A model generated the notes under the pieces. That model was not told the DNA's origin and searched no databases. It was given only the letters and a program-made list of their open reading frames with translations. Made by a program: the position numbers and the translations under genes. Shown piece by piece: positions 1 to 9,692 of a DNA stretch of 64,000 nucleotides (position 1 is its first letter; every line of letters starts with the position of its first letter). Source of the DNA: an uncultured Prevotellaceae bacterium (GTDB lineage: Bacteria; Bacteroidota; Bacteroidia; Bacteroidales; Bacteroidaceae). The stretch lies in contig ONGG01000009.1 of NCBI GenBank assembly GCA_900317305.1, forward strand, positions 18,242 to 82,241, read 5' to 3'.

Positions 1-655
1 TGCTCAGGGCAGCCTCCTTGGTGTGCAGCTCGCGGTAGTGGCCGTCCTTGTCCTTGCGCTTGAAGTCGTAGATGCGGTAGGTGACATCGCTCGTCTGCTG
101 AATCTCGGCCACGAAGCATCCTTTTCCGATGGAATGGATGCGGCCCGCAGGGATGAAGAACACGTCGCCCTCGCTCACCTCATAGCGTGCCAAGGCATCA
201 CATATGGTGTCATCCTCCACCATATGCTTATACTCCTCGGGGGTAATCTGTTTTTTCAGTCCGTTGTAGAGATGTGCGCCTTTGTCCGACTCCAGGACAT
301 ACCACATCTCGGTCTTGCCATGCTCTTTTCCCAGTTTGTGTGCTGTCTCTTCATTGGGATGCACCTGAATCGACAGGTCGCGCTTGGCGTCGATGAACTT
401 GATGAGCAGCGGGAACTCATTGCCGAAGCGGCGGTAATTGTCGGCTCCCAAAAGGCGCTCGCGCTCCTCGCTCACCAACTGGTTGAGCGGCTTGCCCTGG
501 TGCTCGCCCTCGCTCACCACGGTCTCGCAGCCCGGCACGCCAGAGAGTTCCCAACTCTCGCCTACCTGGGTCTGTGAACTTCTGATTTGCTTGAAAGGAA
601 TGATTTTTTCTCCACCCCAGATGGTGGACTTGAGTAAAGGTTCGAATTTCAACAT
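1..655 (-). CDS. manA: Mannose-6-phosphate isomerase, class I (C-terminus beyond window)
   Basis: Interconverts mannose 6-phosphate and fructose 6-phosphate in the cytoplasm, feeding GDP-mannose synthesis or mannose use. I translated it from the reverse strand: it starts at the ATG at 655-653 and stays open to base 1, so only about 218 residues are present. The zinc-site motif QVHP lies near residues 97-100, the metal-binding Glu is in GKTEMWYV (near 116), and PAGRIHSIGKG follows further on. The N-terminus (EPLLKSTIWGG) is typical of the family's short bacterial form. It starts 15 bases after the trkH stop and is probably the last or a late gene of the dxs-trkA-trkH-manA transcript. The family assignment is firm; the physiological sugar is not visible. 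Confidence 0.9.
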   Translation of the reverse strand, partial: MLKFEPLLKSTIWGGEKIIPFKQIRSSQTQVGESWELSGVPGCETVVSEGEHQGKPLNQLVSEERERLLGADNYRRFGNEFPLLIKFIDAKRDLSIQVHPNEETAHKLGKEHGKTEMWYVLESDKGAHLYNGLKKQITPEEYKHMVEDDTICDALARYEVSEGDVFFIPAGRIHSIGKGCFVAEIQQTSDVTYRIYDFKRKDKDGHYRELHTKEAALS

Positions 656-670
656 TGCGTTATCAAATGA

Positions 671-2134
671 TTAATTGTCTTTCCAATAAGAGGGGGTGAG
701 CAGGATGAGCACGTTCAGGATTTCGAGACGTCCCATGAGCATCAGCCCCGAGCACAGCCATTTCGTGGCCCAGTGCATGTCGGCCCACGTCATGTCGGGC
801 CCCAACTCGTTGAGCGGCAGCCCCACGTTGTTCACACAACTGAGCGAGATGACGGCCGAGTTGGTGACATCGATGTCGATGGCCATCATCAGTCCGGTGG
901 TGGCCATGCACACGATGATGTAGATAGAGAAGAAAGCCAGCAAGTTCTGCACCACCGACGAAGGCATGGCATGACCGTCTACCTTCACGGGCAGTACGGC
1001 CCTGGGGTGCAGCAGCCTCACAAACTCGTTTCTCATCACCTTGAATATCATATAGGCACGAATGCTCTTGAATCCGCCACTCGTCGACCCCGCGCAGGCA
1101 CCGATGAACATCAGCACCGCCAGTATCATCCACGTGATATGCGGCCACGTGCCCACATGGTCGCAGAAGATGCCCGTGGTGGTCATGAACGACACCACCT
1201 GGAAGCAGGCACTGCGGAAGGCGTGCTCCAGCGCATAGCCGTTCTCCGTAATCAGCAGCAGGGCGATAACCGCCGTGCATGCCACCACCAGCGTGATGTA
1301 GAACCGCAACTCGGAGTTTTTGAGGAAAGTCTTGAACTGGCGTTTGATGATGAGCAAGTAGAGCATCGTGAAATTGATGCCCGCCACGAACTGGAACGCC
1401 AGTCCGATATACTCTATAGCCGGTGAGTGGAAATGAGCCAGGCTGTCGTTATGGATGGAGAAGCCTCCGGTGGCGGTGGTGGTCATGCCGTAATTGATGG
1501 CGCTGAACCAGTCCATGCCTGCCACAAAGTAGCAAAGGATACATCCCACGGTGAGCGCCAGGTATACGCTCCAAATCCACTTGGCGTTGGTGCTGAGCCG
1601 TGGATGCATCTTCGAGCGGATGGGTCCGGTGGCCTCGGCCGAGAACACGCGCATGGAGCCGCTGCCCATCGAGGGAAGCACGGCGATGGTGAAGAACACG
1701 ATTCCCAATCCGCCTATCCACTGCGACAGCGAGCGCCAGAAGAGCATGGCATGGTGTGAGTTGAGCTGTTGCTCCACATCGTCGAGCACAGAGGCTCCTG
1801 TAGTGGTGAATCCCGACATGGTCTCGAAGAAGGCATCGGTGGGATTGAGGATGATGCCACTGAACATATAGGGCAGGGCCCCGAAGATACTGAACGACAG
1901 CCAGGTGAGCGTCACCACGGCATACGAGTCGCGCCGCGTCATCATCGTGGGCGCGTCGTAGCCCATCCTCAGCAGTCCCACTCCGGCGGCCAGGGTGATG
2001 GCCATCGAGATGATGAATGGGATGAGGTCACTGGTGCCATAGATGAGGGCAACCCCAAGGCTCAGCAGCATGAACCCTGCCTCGAGCAGGAGCAGCGAGC
2101 CAATGACCTTGCTTATGAGTTTCAGGTTGACCAT
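671..2134 (-). CDS. trkH: TrkH-family potassium uptake channel subunit
   Basis: Membrane pore of the Trk potassium uptake system, working with the cytoplasmic TrkA subunit. The 487-residue product is hydrophobic throughout, with the four selectivity-filter segments of the Trk/Ktr superfamily: SGFTTTGAS, TTTATGGFS, FMTTTGIFCD and CVNNVGLPL. Length is normal for TrkH. Its ATG shares one base with the trkA stop (TGATG), so translation is probably coupled. It sits between trkA and manA in a minus-strand operon headed by dxs. Nothing looks broken. Confidence 0.93.
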   Translation of the reverse strand: MVNLKLISKVIGSLLLLEAGFMLLSLGVALIYGTSDLIPFIISMAITLAAGVGLLRMGYDAPTMMTRRDSYAVVTLTWLSFSIFGALPYMFSGIILNPTDAFFETMSGFTTTGASVLDDVEQQLNSHHAMLFWRSLSQWIGGLGIVFFTIAVLPSMGSGSMRVFSAEATGPIRSKMHPRLSTNAKWIWSVYLALTVGCILCYFVAGMDWFSAINYGMTTTATGGFSIHNDSLAHFHSPAIEYIGLAFQFVAGINFTMLYLLIIKRQFKTFLKNSELRFYITLVVACTAVIALLLITENGYALEHAFRSACFQVVSFMTTTGIFCDHVGTWPHITWMILAVLMFIGACAGSTSGGFKSIRAYMIFKVMRNEFVRLLHPRAVLPVKVDGHAMPSSVVQNLLAFFSIYIIVCMATTGLMMAIDIDVTNSAVISLSCVNNVGLPLNELGPDMTWADMHWATKWLCSGLMLMGRLEILNVLILLTPSYWKDN

Positions 2135-3480
2135 CAGTTATTGAAAAATTTCTCGATGTTCTTCATGTTCACGTCGTGGCAGATCACCACCACGGCATCG
2201 CCCGCCTCTATCTGCGTGCCACCCGAGACAAGCATGCCCTCCTTGCCGCGCACCAGACCGCCAATGGTCATGCCCCTGGGCAGTCCGAGCTCATACACCT
2301 TCTTCCTTGTGACCTTCGACCCGCGCTGGGCGGTGAACTCGGCCACATCGGCGTTGGCCGACATCAGGAAGCGGATGTTCTGCACGTCGGCGTCGAGCAT
2401 CATCTGGTAGATGTTTCCGGCCGCCAGCACCTTCTTGTTGATGATGGTTCCGATATCGAGGCTCTCGGCCATGCTGGCATAGTTGCTGTTCTCCACCATG
2501 GCGATGGTCTTCCTCACGCCCAGTTTCTTGGCGGTGAGACAGGCCAGGATATTGGCCTCGGCATTGCCCGTGAGGGCCACGAATCCCTGCGTGTTTCGGA
2601 TGTTCTCGTCGATGAGCAGGTTCAGGTCGCGGGCATCGCCATTGATCACCATAGCCTTGGTGTCGTCGAGAGCCTCGTTGATGAGCTCGCACTGACGCTC
2701 GTTGATCTCGATGATCTTGGTGCTCATGTACTCAGGCATCGAGAGCACGGCGCGTATGGCTGTCTTTCCGCCGCCCATGATCATCACGTTCTTCACGTCG
2801 GCATAGTGCTCCTTACCCACGATTTTCCGGATATAGGGGATATGGTTCTTGGTGGTCATGAAATAGACGATATCGAAGAGCTTCAGCTCGTCGTCACCAC
2901 CTGGGATGATAGTATCACCATTGCGCTTGATGGCCACCACATGATAGGGGTCTTGCGGACCGCAGAGTTGGCGCAGGGGCTGGTTGAGTATCTCGCAGCT
3001 CTCGCGCAGTTTGATGCCCAACATCACCAGCGACCCGTCGTGCACGTCCCACCGCTGGCGCACCCAGCTCATCTTCAGTCCGTTCACGATATCCCTGGCA
3101 GCGAGCATCTCGGGATAGATGAGTTCGTCGATGCCCATGCGCTTGAAGAGCGCCTTGTTCTCATTGGTCATGTATTCGGGCCTGTCGATCTGGGCCACGG
3201 TCTTCTGCGCGCCCATGGCTTTGGCCATCACGCAGCAGGTGGTGTTCACATTCTCGTCGGGGGTGACGGCAATGAAGAGGTTGGCCGACGACACTCCCGC
3301 GCTGCGCAGCGTCTTGGGGTTGGTGGCCTCGCCCACCAGCGTCATCAGGTCGTAGTTGCTGCTGATGTCGCCCAGCTTGTCGGCATCCTCGTCGATAAGC
3401 ACGATGTCCTGGTTGCTTCGTGAGAGCAGGCGGGCCAGGTGAGAACCGATGGCCGACGCCCCGGCGATAATGATTTTCAT
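2134..3480 (-). CDS. trkA: Trk system potassium uptake protein TrkA
   Basis: Peripheral NAD-binding subunit that gates TrkH. The 448-residue product has two RCK repeats: an N-terminal Rossmann fold starting [15 protein letters not shown] and followed by the acidic VLIDED, and a second starting near [14 protein letters not shown], each followed by a TrkA_C-like segment. The open frame extends upstream to 3621, but the added residues are low-quality sequence inside dxs; the ATG at 3480 gives the canonical N-terminus. That ATG overlaps the dxs stop by four bases (ATGA), and the trkA stop overlaps the trkH start, which points to a tightly coupled operon. Confidence 0.93.
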   Translation of the reverse strand: MKIIIAGASAIGSHLARLLSRSNQDIVLIDEDADKLGDISSNYDLMTLVGEATNPKTLRSAGVSSANLFIAVTPDENVNTTCCVMAKAMGAQKTVAQIDRPEYMTNENKALFKRMGIDELIYPEMLAARDIVNGLKMSWVRQRWDVHDGSLVMLGIKLRESCEILNQPLRQLCGPQDPYHVVAIKRNGDTIIPGGDDELKLFDIVYFMTTKNHIPYIRKIVGKEHYADVKNVMIMGGGKTAIRAVLSMPEYMSTKIIEINERQCELINEALDDTKAMVINGDARDLNLLIDENIRNTQGFVALTGNAEANILACLTAKKLGVRKTIAMVENSNYASMAESLDIGTIINKKVLAAGNIYQMMLDADVQNIRFLMSANADVAEFTAQRGSKVTRKKVYELGLPRGMTIGGLVRGKEGMLVSGGTQIEAGDAVVVICHDVNMKNIEKFFNN

Positions 3481-5372
3481 AGGCTTAGAATGGTTTTTTT
3501 GATGTTTTCCACGTCGATCCCCGTGATTTGCTGCAACTCGCCCACCGTACCGTGCTCCACAAAAGTGTCGGGCAGTCCGAGCCGGCGGATGGTGGGCTTC
3601 TTGTCGTGGTCGGCCATCCATTCGGTCACAGCCGACCCGAAGCCGCCCATGATACAGCCGTCCTCGATGGTCACGATGCGGTGGAACCGGGTGGCCACCT
3701 CGTCGAGGAGCTGCTCATCGAGGGGTTTCACGAAGCGCATGTCGTAGTGGGCTACCGATACCTTGGCGCCCTCGGCCTCCAACTCGTCGATGGCCTTCGC
3801 CACGCTGTTGCCCAACGGACCGATACTGAGCACCGCCACATCGGTGCCTTCTCTGAGCCGGCGTCCGGTGCCCACGCCTATCTCCTTCATCGGGCATTGC
3901 CAGTCGGGGCACACGCCCTTGCCACGCGGGTAGCGTATCACGAAGGTGCCCATACCGGGCAACTGTGCGGTGTACATCAGGTGGCGCAGCTCATGCTCGT
4001 CCATGGGCGAGGCGATGGTGATATTGGGAATGGGGCGGAGGAATGCCAGGTCGAAAGCGCCATGGTGGGTGGGACCGTCCTCGCCCACGAGTCCGGCGCG
4101 GTCGAGACAGAGCACCACGGGCAGGTTGAGGATGGCAGCGTCGTGAATGATGTTGTCGTAGGCGCGTTGTGAGAAAGCGCTGTAGATATTGCAGAAGGGC
4201 AGCAGCCCGTCCTTGGCCATTCCGGCCGAGAAGGTGACGGCATGTCCCTCGGCGATGCCCACGTCGAAAGCACGGTCGGGCATGGCCTTCATCATGATGT
4301 TGAGCGAGCAACCCGATGGCATGGCTGGTGTCACGCCCACGATGCGTTTGTTGCGCTTGGCCAGTTCGAGCAGGGTGTGTCCGAAGACATCCTGGAACTT
4401 GGGGGGCTGTCCGGCTGTGTCGCTCACGATTCGCTCACCAGTGTCCACGTCGAACTTGCCCGGGGCGTGCCAGATAGTGGCGGCTTTCTCGGCGGGTTTG
4501 TAGCCCTTGCCTTTCACGGTGTGCAGGTGGAGCATCTTTGGCCCTTTCATCTTCTTCAACTGGCGCAGGATGCGCACCAAATTAAGCACGTCGTGTCCGT
4601 CGACAGGTCCGAAATAGCGGATATTCATTCCCTCGAACACGTTCTGCTGGTGGCTGATGGCCGACTTCAGCGCGTTGTTCAGGCGGATGATGCCTTGCCG
4701 GCGGTCATCGTTGAGCATGCCTTTCGACCGCAGCCATTTCGACACGCGGTAGCGCACATTGTTATAGGTCTCGTTGGTGCTCAGGCCCAACAAGTATTGC
4801 TTCATGCCGCCCACGGAGCGGTCGATGCTCATATCGTTGTCGTTGAGCACGATGAGCACGTCGTTGGGTTTCGACGACACGTTGTTGAGACCTTCGAACG
4901 CCAGTCCGCCACTCATCGCGCCGTCGCCGATCACTGCCACCACGTTGCGTTTCTGCTTGGTGAGTTTGGCAGCCACGGCCATGCCTACGGCAGCCGAGAT
5001 CGAGTTGGAGGCGTGTCCGCAGGTAAAGGTGTCGTATTCGCTCTCCATCGGCGATGGGAAGGGCCGTATGCCATGGAGCTTGCGGTTGGTGCAGAACTGC
5101 TCGCGCCTGCCGGTGAGTATTTTGTGTCCGTAGGCCTGGTGCCCCACATCCCATACGATGCGGTCTTCGGGAGTGTTGTAGACATAATGCAATGCCACGG
5201 TGAGTTCCACCACGCCGAGGCTCGAGGCCAGGTGCCCGGGATTCACCGAGAGCTCGTCGATGATGTCGCTCCTGAGCTCGTCGCAGAGTGTAGGCAGTTC
5301 CTCGAGGCTGAGCTTGCGTAAGTCCTTGGGTGACTGAATCTTATTGAGTATGCTATATGTGTTGTTTACCAT
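3477..5372 (-). CDS. dxs: 1-deoxy-D-xylulose-5-phosphate synthase
   Basis: Thiamine-diphosphate enzyme that joins pyruvate and glyceraldehyde 3-phosphate, the first step of the MEP isoprenoid pathway. The 631-residue product shows [18 protein letters not shown] at the N-terminus, the ThDP/Mg motif [16 protein letters not shown], the central [15 protein letters not shown] motif and a C-terminal transketolase-like domain. I chose the ATG at 5372; the frame's alternative start at 5384 is a TTG four codons upstream. It leads the dxs-trkA-trkH-manA operon, whose promoter is at 5435-5465. Linking isoprenoid synthesis to potassium uptake is a conserved-looking but functionally unexplained arrangement. 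Confidence 0.95.
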   Translation of the reverse strand: MVNNTYSILNKIQSPKDLRKLSLEELPTLCDELRSDIIDELSVNPGHLASSLGVVELTVALHYVYNTPEDRIVWDVGHQAYGHKILTGRREQFCTNRKLHGIRPFPSPMESEYDTFTCGHASNSISAAVGMAVAAKLTKQKRNVVAVIGDGAMSGGLAFEGLNNVSSKPNDVLIVLNDNDMSIDRSVGGMKQYLLGLSTNETYNNVRYRVSKWLRSKGMLNDDRRQGIIRLNNALKSAISHQQNVFEGMNIRYFGPVDGHDVLNLVRILRQLKKMKGPKMLHLHTVKGKGYKPAEKAATIWHAPGKFDVDTGERIVSDTAGQPPKFQDVFGHTLLELAKRNKRIVGVTPAMPSGCSLNIMMKAMPDRAFDVGIAEGHAVTFSAGMAKDGLLPFCNIYSAFSQRAYDNIIHDAAILNLPVVLCLDRAGLVGEDGPTHHGAFDLAFLRPIPNITIASPMDEHELRHLMYTAQLPGMGTFVIRYPRGKGVCPDWQCPMKEIGVGTGRRLREGTDVAVLSIGPLGNSVAKAIDELEAEGAKVSVAHYDMRFVKPLDEQLLDEVATRFHRIVTIEDGCIMGGFGSAVTEWMADHDKKPTIRRLGLPDTFVEHGTVGELQQITGIDVENIKKTILSL

Positions 5373-5434
5373 TTCACATGCCAATTCGCTCCGCCAAGAA
5401 CCAGTTTGGCAGAGTTGCGTTTCGTTATACTAGG

Positions 5435-5465
5435 CAAAATTAGGAAAAAAGGGATAATCCACAAA
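5435..5465 (-). promoter_or_regulatory. Bacteroidota promoter for the dxs operon
   Basis: On the minus strand TTTG (5465-5462) is followed after 19 bases by TAATTTTG (5442-5435), matching the Bacteroidota -33/-7 consensus TTTG, 19-21 bases, TAnnTTTG. It lies 63 bases upstream of the dxs ATG. Confidence 0.7.
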
Positions 5466-5624
5466 ATTTTTCTCCCTAAATTTACGTCCCTGGCCCATCC
5501 CACATGAAGGTCATATCAATGGTCGCTTCGCTCATAATCCGTAAAAATCGGATTCAAAATCTAGAAAAATCGAATATTGAATACTCCGTCCTCATTCCTT
5601 CATTAGCATATCCGCATATTTGTG

Positions 5625-5720
5625 CTATTCGGTAAACGAGCCAATCTCTATCAGATGGCCATCAGGGTCGGCCACATGGCAGGCTGCCGTGCCGGGATAT
5701 GACAAAGAAACAGTGGCTCA
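5625..5720 (-). pseudogene. C-terminal remnant of a VOC/glyoxalase-fold protein
   Basis: The minus strand reads about 30 codons ending HVADPDGHLIEIGSFTE and a TAG at 5627-5625. The DPDGHLIEI ending is the characteristic C-terminus of vicinal-oxygen-chelate (glyoxalase/bleomycin-resistance-like) proteins. Going upstream the same frame meets a TGA within about ten codons, and I could not read the rest of the domain in any frame up to 5961. It is best read as a decayed fragment; loss of function is inferred. Confidence 0.5.
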
Positions 5721-5961
5721 TCCCTTATGGATGGGCCGCTGTGAACAGTTATTCTTGTATCATGAAAGGGTATCCGACATTCATAGTCAACCAAGTGGTA
5801 ATGCAAAGTGCAGCATGAAACATGCATTCGAATGCGGACGTGCTGAGCCTGCGCCGTGAAAATGTTATTAGGATGCTGTCGGCTCCGGACAACGAGATTG
5901 GTATCTGATCAATATCGAGGTCTTTTTGGTTCGCCCTATCAATGCGGATACCCCCGTATTC
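5721..5961. other. Intergenic stretch without recognised gene
   Basis: No open frame in this A+T-rich stretch resembles a known protein. It may contain the decayed upstream part of the VOC-like remnant. Nothing else could be identified. Confidence 0.5.
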
Positions 5962-6417
5962 CTATATCAGTTCCGTGGTGAAGTTCAACGCCTGTATCTC
6001 AATGTCCAACTTTCTGAGTTGGGCAGAATAGTCATCCACAAGTTTGCCAAGAGACTTCACGTCAATGACCGTGACCATCTTAATCTCAGAACGTGAATAA
6101 CGGTCCAGACCCTTGGAAGCCTTGTCGAAAATGTTTCGCAACGTGTTGATGCGCAATGTAAGCACTTCTTTCTGAGCCATAAGCTGGGTGACGGTCTTTC
6201 CCTCCGCATTTTTCGTCTGCATGTTCGTGGTGTTGATACGCCACACCAGGTCCTCAAGCTGCACAAGGCAGTTATCAAGTTCCTTCATCAGTTCATCCGG
6301 CTGCTCGGAAGGCTCGTCGCCCTCCTGTACCTTGACATTGTACTGTATGCGCTGCCCCAGCTGCTCAATTCTTTTCTGCAAATCCTTTCGGATGCTCAAT
6401 GCTTCTGCCAACTTCAT
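5962..6417 (-). CDS. DIP1984 family protein
   Basis: A 151-residue, mostly helical, charged cytoplasmic protein. The start MKLAEALSIRKDLQKRIEQL, the central VWRINTTNMQT, the GKTVTQLMAQKEVLTLRI block, the DRYSRSEIK motif and the C-terminal IQALNF match my memory of the DIP1984 family, whose function is unknown. Its heptad-like Leu/Ile spacing suggests a coiled-coil bundle. It has its own promoter at 6544-6574, giving a leader of about 120 bases. Base composition is more A+T-rich than in the neighbouring dxs and GH43 genes, which may mean it was acquired. Confidence 0.82.
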   Translation of the reverse strand: MKLAEALSIRKDLQKRIEQLGQRIQYNVKVQEGDEPSEQPDELMKELDNCLVQLEDLVWRINTTNMQTKNAEGKTVTQLMAQKEVLTLRINTLRNIFDKASKGLDRYSRSEIKMVTVIDVKSLGKLVDDYSAQLRKLDIEIQALNFTTELI

Positions 6418-6543
6418 GTTTTTCTTTTTTATGGTTATACTTTGTTACTGTTCGTGAAATACCATGGTCATCTGTACTTGCCATCATCAAGAAGCCTGCT
6501 TCTTTTGCCATAGGACGACATGCCAGCTCAACCAATTCATCGG

Positions 6544-6574
6544 CAAAGATATGGTATTTTTTCTATTCAACAAA
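6544..6574 (-). promoter_or_regulatory. Promoter for the DIP1984 gene
   Basis: Minus-strand TTTG (6574-6571), 19 bases, then TATCTTTG (6551-6544): a full match to the Bacteroidota consensus. The transcript would have a leader of about 120 bases before the ATG at 6417. In that leader the frame starting at the ATG inside CCTATGGCAAAAG stays open across the DIP1984 start, but it resembles nothing known. Confidence 0.65.
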
Positions 6575-6618
6575 CCATTATATACGTATAAGAGAAAACT
6601 TCAGCACTCCTTTTTAAA

Positions 6619-8262
6619 TCAGTATTTGAAGACGAAGTCTTGCAGACGGCAGAGCGACTTCTCCTTAGTGGCCGACGAGAAGGTGAAATAGAGGGCATGC
6701 TTGCCGGTGAACTGGCCCAATTCGGGCAGTGGCACGGAGAGTTCGGTTGGCGTGCCCGGCATATCGGCCTTCAGTTCGATGGTTCCAAGGAGTTTTCCGC
6801 CACGCGATGCCCAGGGGCTGTCGGCCATCACCTGGATGGTGCCGTCAATGCCCTCGGGAACGAGCCGCAGTAGCAATTGCACATTGTCCTTGCCGTTGGT
6901 GGACGTGAAATTGAAATACTTGTATCCCACTATCGAGCCATCGGTGTTGTTCACCACCTCGTTGGTGTTGTTGCGCAGGTCGTAGGGAGCCTCCATCTTG
7001 TCGTCGGTGCCATACGAGGAAGCGATATACGAACCAGAATAGACATTATTGGGCCACTCGTGCACAGCCACCTTCGGACCCGTATACCAGCAGGCGATGC
7101 CTGCCGAATGGCGCTCCAGCGGGTCGAGGCCGTCGAGCGAGAAGCCTTCGGAGTTGTACTCACCCTCGGAGATGGAGACCTTGCCACCTTCGCCTTCCTC
7201 CACCGACACCTCGATGGGAGCCACCATGGCCTGGCGAGCGAACTCGTTGAGTCCCGACTGGCGGTGATAGAACACATACCACTGTCCGTTGATCTCGCAG
7301 ATGCTGCCATGGGTGTTGCCTGAGACGGTGGCCGAGGCGATGGTGTCGCCCTGCTCGTTCACCTCACGTCCACGTCCATCGATAATCGTGCCGCCATAGG
7401 TCCATGGTCCCAGCGGGTGGTCGCTATAGGCATAGGCCAGGGTGTAGTTGGTGTCGGGCAGGCCAAACTCGCCATTCTCCGTCCAGCGGCTGTAGATGAA
7501 CACATATTTGTCCTTGATCTTGCGGATGGACGACGCCTCGAAGAAGCGGAAGACACCCGGCTGGTTTTTCCCCGACACCATGTCCTCGACCATCGAGGTG
7601 CCCGGTTTCACCGTAGCCATCGTGGCAGGGTCGAGTTCGGCGCCATTCGACCGTTCGAAACCCCAGTAGCCATAAACGCGTCCGTCGTCGTCGACAAACA
7701 CGGCAGGGTCGAAAGCCAGCACACCATCGTTCTTGTTGGGGTCGTCGGCATTCCAGTTGCACACCTCAAACGGACCGTCGGGACGGTTGCTCTTCGCCAC
7801 CAGTCCGTTGCGCCCACCCGCCTGGTCGTTGGGATACAGGTAGTAGGTCTTCTCGCCATTCGGACCGATGACCAGCGCCACATCGGGAGCGAAAAGCACG
7901 TCGGCCAAGCCTGCCGAGTCGAGGAGTTCGCCCTTGGCATTCTTGTCTACCTTGAGAATCTCGCCATCATAGCGCCAGTGGTTCAGGTCCTCGACGGGAG
8001 CCGACCACACCACGAGCTCACGCCCACAGTAGTCGGTAATGCGCGAGTCGTGCGACCCATAGATATATACCCGTTGTTTTCCGGGCTGGTCGGGGTCGTC
8101 AAACACATAAGGTTCTCCGTCGGGGATATGCTCCCACATTGGAAGATAGGGATTGCCCACGGTGGTGAGCACGTTCTTCGTGTTCTCGGCCTGCGGCGAG
8201 CAGGCGGCCATCGAGATACAGCAGGCGGCTGCGACGGCCATCTTCAGGTGATTGGTTTTCAT
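6619..8262 (-). CDS. GH43-family glycoside hydrolase lipoprotein
   Basis: Predicted surface or periplasmic lipoprotein acting on arabinose- or xylose-containing plant polysaccharide. The 547-residue product starts with a lipoprotein signal peptide (lipobox SMAAC, Cys 21). The catalytic part is a five-bladed-propeller GH43 domain: an early Asp-rich segment (YVFDDPDQPG), DPAVFVDDDGRVYGYWG carrying the pKa-modulating Asp, FFEASSIRK with the likely acid Glu, and HGSICEINGQWYVFYHR. The last 150 or so residues look like a beta-sandwich accessory domain. It starts 28 bases after the acyl-ACP thioesterase stop and is probably co-transcribed. The exact substrate cannot be read from sequence alone. Confidence 0.85.
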   Translation of the reverse strand: MKTNHLKMAVAAACCISMAACSPQAENTKNVLTTVGNPYLPMWEHIPDGEPYVFDDPDQPGKQRVYIYGSHDSRITDYCGRELVVWSAPVEDLNHWRYDGEILKVDKNAKGELLDSAGLADVLFAPDVALVIGPNGEKTYYLYPNDQAGGRNGLVAKSNRPDGPFEVCNWNADDPNKNDGVLAFDPAVFVDDDGRVYGYWGFERSNGAELDPATMATVKPGTSMVEDMVSGKNQPGVFRFFEASSIRKIKDKYVFIYSRWTENGEFGLPDTNYTLAYAYSDHPLGPWTYGGTIIDGRGREVNEQGDTIASATVSGNTHGSICEINGQWYVFYHRQSGLNEFARQAMVAPIEVSVEEGEGGKVSISEGEYNSEGFSLDGLDPLERHSAGIACWYTGPKVAVHEWPNNVYSGSYIASSYGTDDKMEAPYDLRNNTNEVVNNTDGSIVGYKYFNFTSTNGKDNVQLLLRLVPEGIDGTIQVMADSPWASRGGKLLGTIELKADMPGTPTELSVPLPELGQFTGKHALYFTFSSATKEKSLCRLQDFVFKY

Positions 8263-8290
8263 ATTGTAATGGATTGATTGCTAAAAAAAC

Positions 8291-8992
8291 TCATTCGAAT
8301 TCGATGATGGCGCCAACTTCGTTGCCGATGGAGAGCACCACGACGACACCATTCACCGTGTCGTACATCTTGGGGGTGAGCACATCGCCCAGTTTGGCCG
8401 GCTTGCGGTATTCCACCCTCATTCCTCTTACCACGAAGTCGTAGGGCAGCAGTTCCATGGCCTGACGCACATAGCAAGCATTGTTCATGTGCTTGTTATA
8501 GTCGATATCAGCCCTCATCACCTGGGTAGGAGGCATCAGTGTGCCTCCCTCCTTGGGCGGGATGATGCGACGGTCTTTGTAGTTCATCTCCAACTGCTCC
8601 TCGAGGCACATCGAGGCGATGGTGGCCTCATCGACGCGACTTAGTTTCCCGGTTGCCATGTCAACGAAAGCACCCATGCTCCAGGTGCGGTAGCACGGTT
8701 CCCCGTTGGCATCGTAAATGAAAGTGTTGCGGAAGCCAAACATAGGCTTCATGTCGTACACTGAGGTAGTGACGGTGAGTTGCTCCTTGTACTGGGGCAC
8801 CCTGATGACCTCTACTTGTCGTGAGGCCAGCAACTGCGCCATATGGTGCGTGGAGAAGTATTCCTTCACCACGGGTTCGCTGTCTATCCACATTTCCGAG
8901 CAGTCCTGCATCATCTGCAGGGCAGAGAAAAGCCTGAGCCGCCCCTCGCTGTCGCAGGTGCTCGTCGTTACCTTGTAATTAAGACTATACAT
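8291..8992 (-). CDS. Acyl-ACP thioesterase (FatA/FatB-like)
   Basis: Hydrolyses acyl-ACP to release free fatty acid in the cytoplasm. The 233-residue product has two hotdog folds: the first around the DSEGRLRLFSALQMMQDCSE helix, the second with DYNKHMNNACYVRQAMELLP, matching the plant-type D-N-H-N-N motif. The open frame runs further upstream to 9220, but those residues come from intergenic repeat. The ATG at 8992 gives MYSLNYKV and lies just inside a consensus promoter at 9032-9063. It is followed after 28 bases by the GH43 gene; no functional link is obvious. Confidence 0.85.
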   Translation of the reverse strand: MYSLNYKVTTSTCDSEGRLRLFSALQMMQDCSEMWIDSEPVVKEYFSTHHMAQLLASRQVEVIRVPQYKEQLTVTTSVYDMKPMFGFRNTFIYDANGEPCYRTWSMGAFVDMATGKLSRVDEATIASMCLEEQLEMNYKDRRIIPPKEGGTLMPPTQVMRADIDYNKHMNNACYVRQAMELLPYDFVVRGMRVEYRKPAKLGDVLTPKMYDTVNGVVVVLSIGNEVGAIIEFE

Positions 8993-9031
8993 GTTTGGTG
9001 TTTGGTGTTTGGTGTTTTGTGGTTTTGTTGG

Positions 9032-9063
9032 CAAAGATAATGCAAGGTGAGTGAAAAACCAAA
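9032..9063 (-). promoter_or_regulatory. Promoter for the thioesterase-GH43 unit
   Basis: Minus-strand TTTG (9063-9060), 20 bases, TATCTTTG (9039-9032). The leader down to the ATG carries four imperfect direct copies of GTTTGGT (plus-strand view) at 8993-9020. Confidence 0.75.
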
Positions 9064-9087
9064 TATATTTGAGTTTTTCCGAACCGA

Positions 9088-9180
9088 AGCCTATCTTCGC
9101 CGCGAAGCGGCAAAGTAGTGCAAACCGAGTGGAAAGCAAAAGAAATCGAAGAATATTTTGCTTTCCTGAGTAACGAATTG
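9088..9180 (-). repeat. Dispersed hairpin-promoter repeat, copy 1
   Basis: On the minus strand this is an imperfect inverted repeat (AAGCAAAATATTCTTCG against CGATTTCTTTTGCTT), whose right arm contains a TTTG, followed after 19 bases by TACTTTG and a GCCGC/GCGGC mini-hairpin. About 60 bases are repeated nearly exactly at 9488-9548. The same layout recurs at 28.1 and 47.7 kb. Here the -7 box lacks one base, so this copy may be a weak promoter. Confidence 0.7.
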
Positions 9181-9239
9181 GGCAACACACAAAATGAAGT
9201 CCCGAATAACGTGTGACCAAGCCTGCGGCTTGGATGTTC

Positions 9240-9460
9240 CAACCACTCCCACCTCTCCTTCATAAGGAGAGGCCTCAACCCCATCCCAAGGCCCTTCCCC
9301 TCTCCAGGGGAAGGGATGCAACCGCTCCCTATCCGGTCGCTCGGACATTAAGGTATCCGCGACCCATCAGAGAGTCGCGGTGAGATTCCTTACGCAACAG
9401 AGTTGCGATTGTTTATGCGGGCTTCGCCCGCCATTCAGTCGAAAGCTTGCTCACGCCTCT
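9240..9460. repeat. Cluster of intergenic hairpins
   Basis: Several short perfect inverted repeats follow one another: CTCTCCTTcataAGGAGAG, CCCTTCCCC against GGGGAAGGG, CCGCGAC against GTCGCGG, CGCAAcagagTTGCG and GCGGGCttcGCCCGC. No open frame here looks real. The GC-rich clustered hairpins resemble REP-like or decayed mobile sequence and could also stop transcripts arriving from both sides. Confidence 0.5.
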
Positions 9461-9487
9461 TGAACATTTTTGTTATATGATAGGTGC

Positions 9488-9575
9488 CGCCTATCTTCGC
9501 CGCGAAGCGGCAAAGTAGTGCAAACCGAGTGGAAAGCAAAAGAAATCCATGATTATTTTGCTTTCCCGCCTCATA
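9488..9575 (-). repeat. Dispersed hairpin-promoter repeat, copy 2
   Basis: Nearly identical to 9095-9155: the segment from CCTATCTTCGCCGCG through AAAGCAAAAGAAATC is shared base for base, after which the two copies diverge. It has the same minus-strand orientation as copy 1, so it does not point at xpt. Confidence 0.7.
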
Positions 9576-9692
9576 GAAAGGAACACCATGCCAACCATGG
9601 GAAAAATAAAAAAACACGAAAGAAAGCGAAAACATCCACCCATTTTTTGCGAATGAGGAAAAAATGACTAAATTCGCAGAAAACTTTGGATT

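Noticed and set aside
6418-6540. Leader ORF upstream of the DIP1984 gene
   Set aside because: It is open only because it runs over the DIP1984 start in another frame; no homology and no start site linked to the promoter.
9580-9692. Purine riboswitch upstream of xpt
   Set aside because: No three-way-junction pattern or conserved aptamer loops could be found; the region is A-rich leader and repeat sequence.
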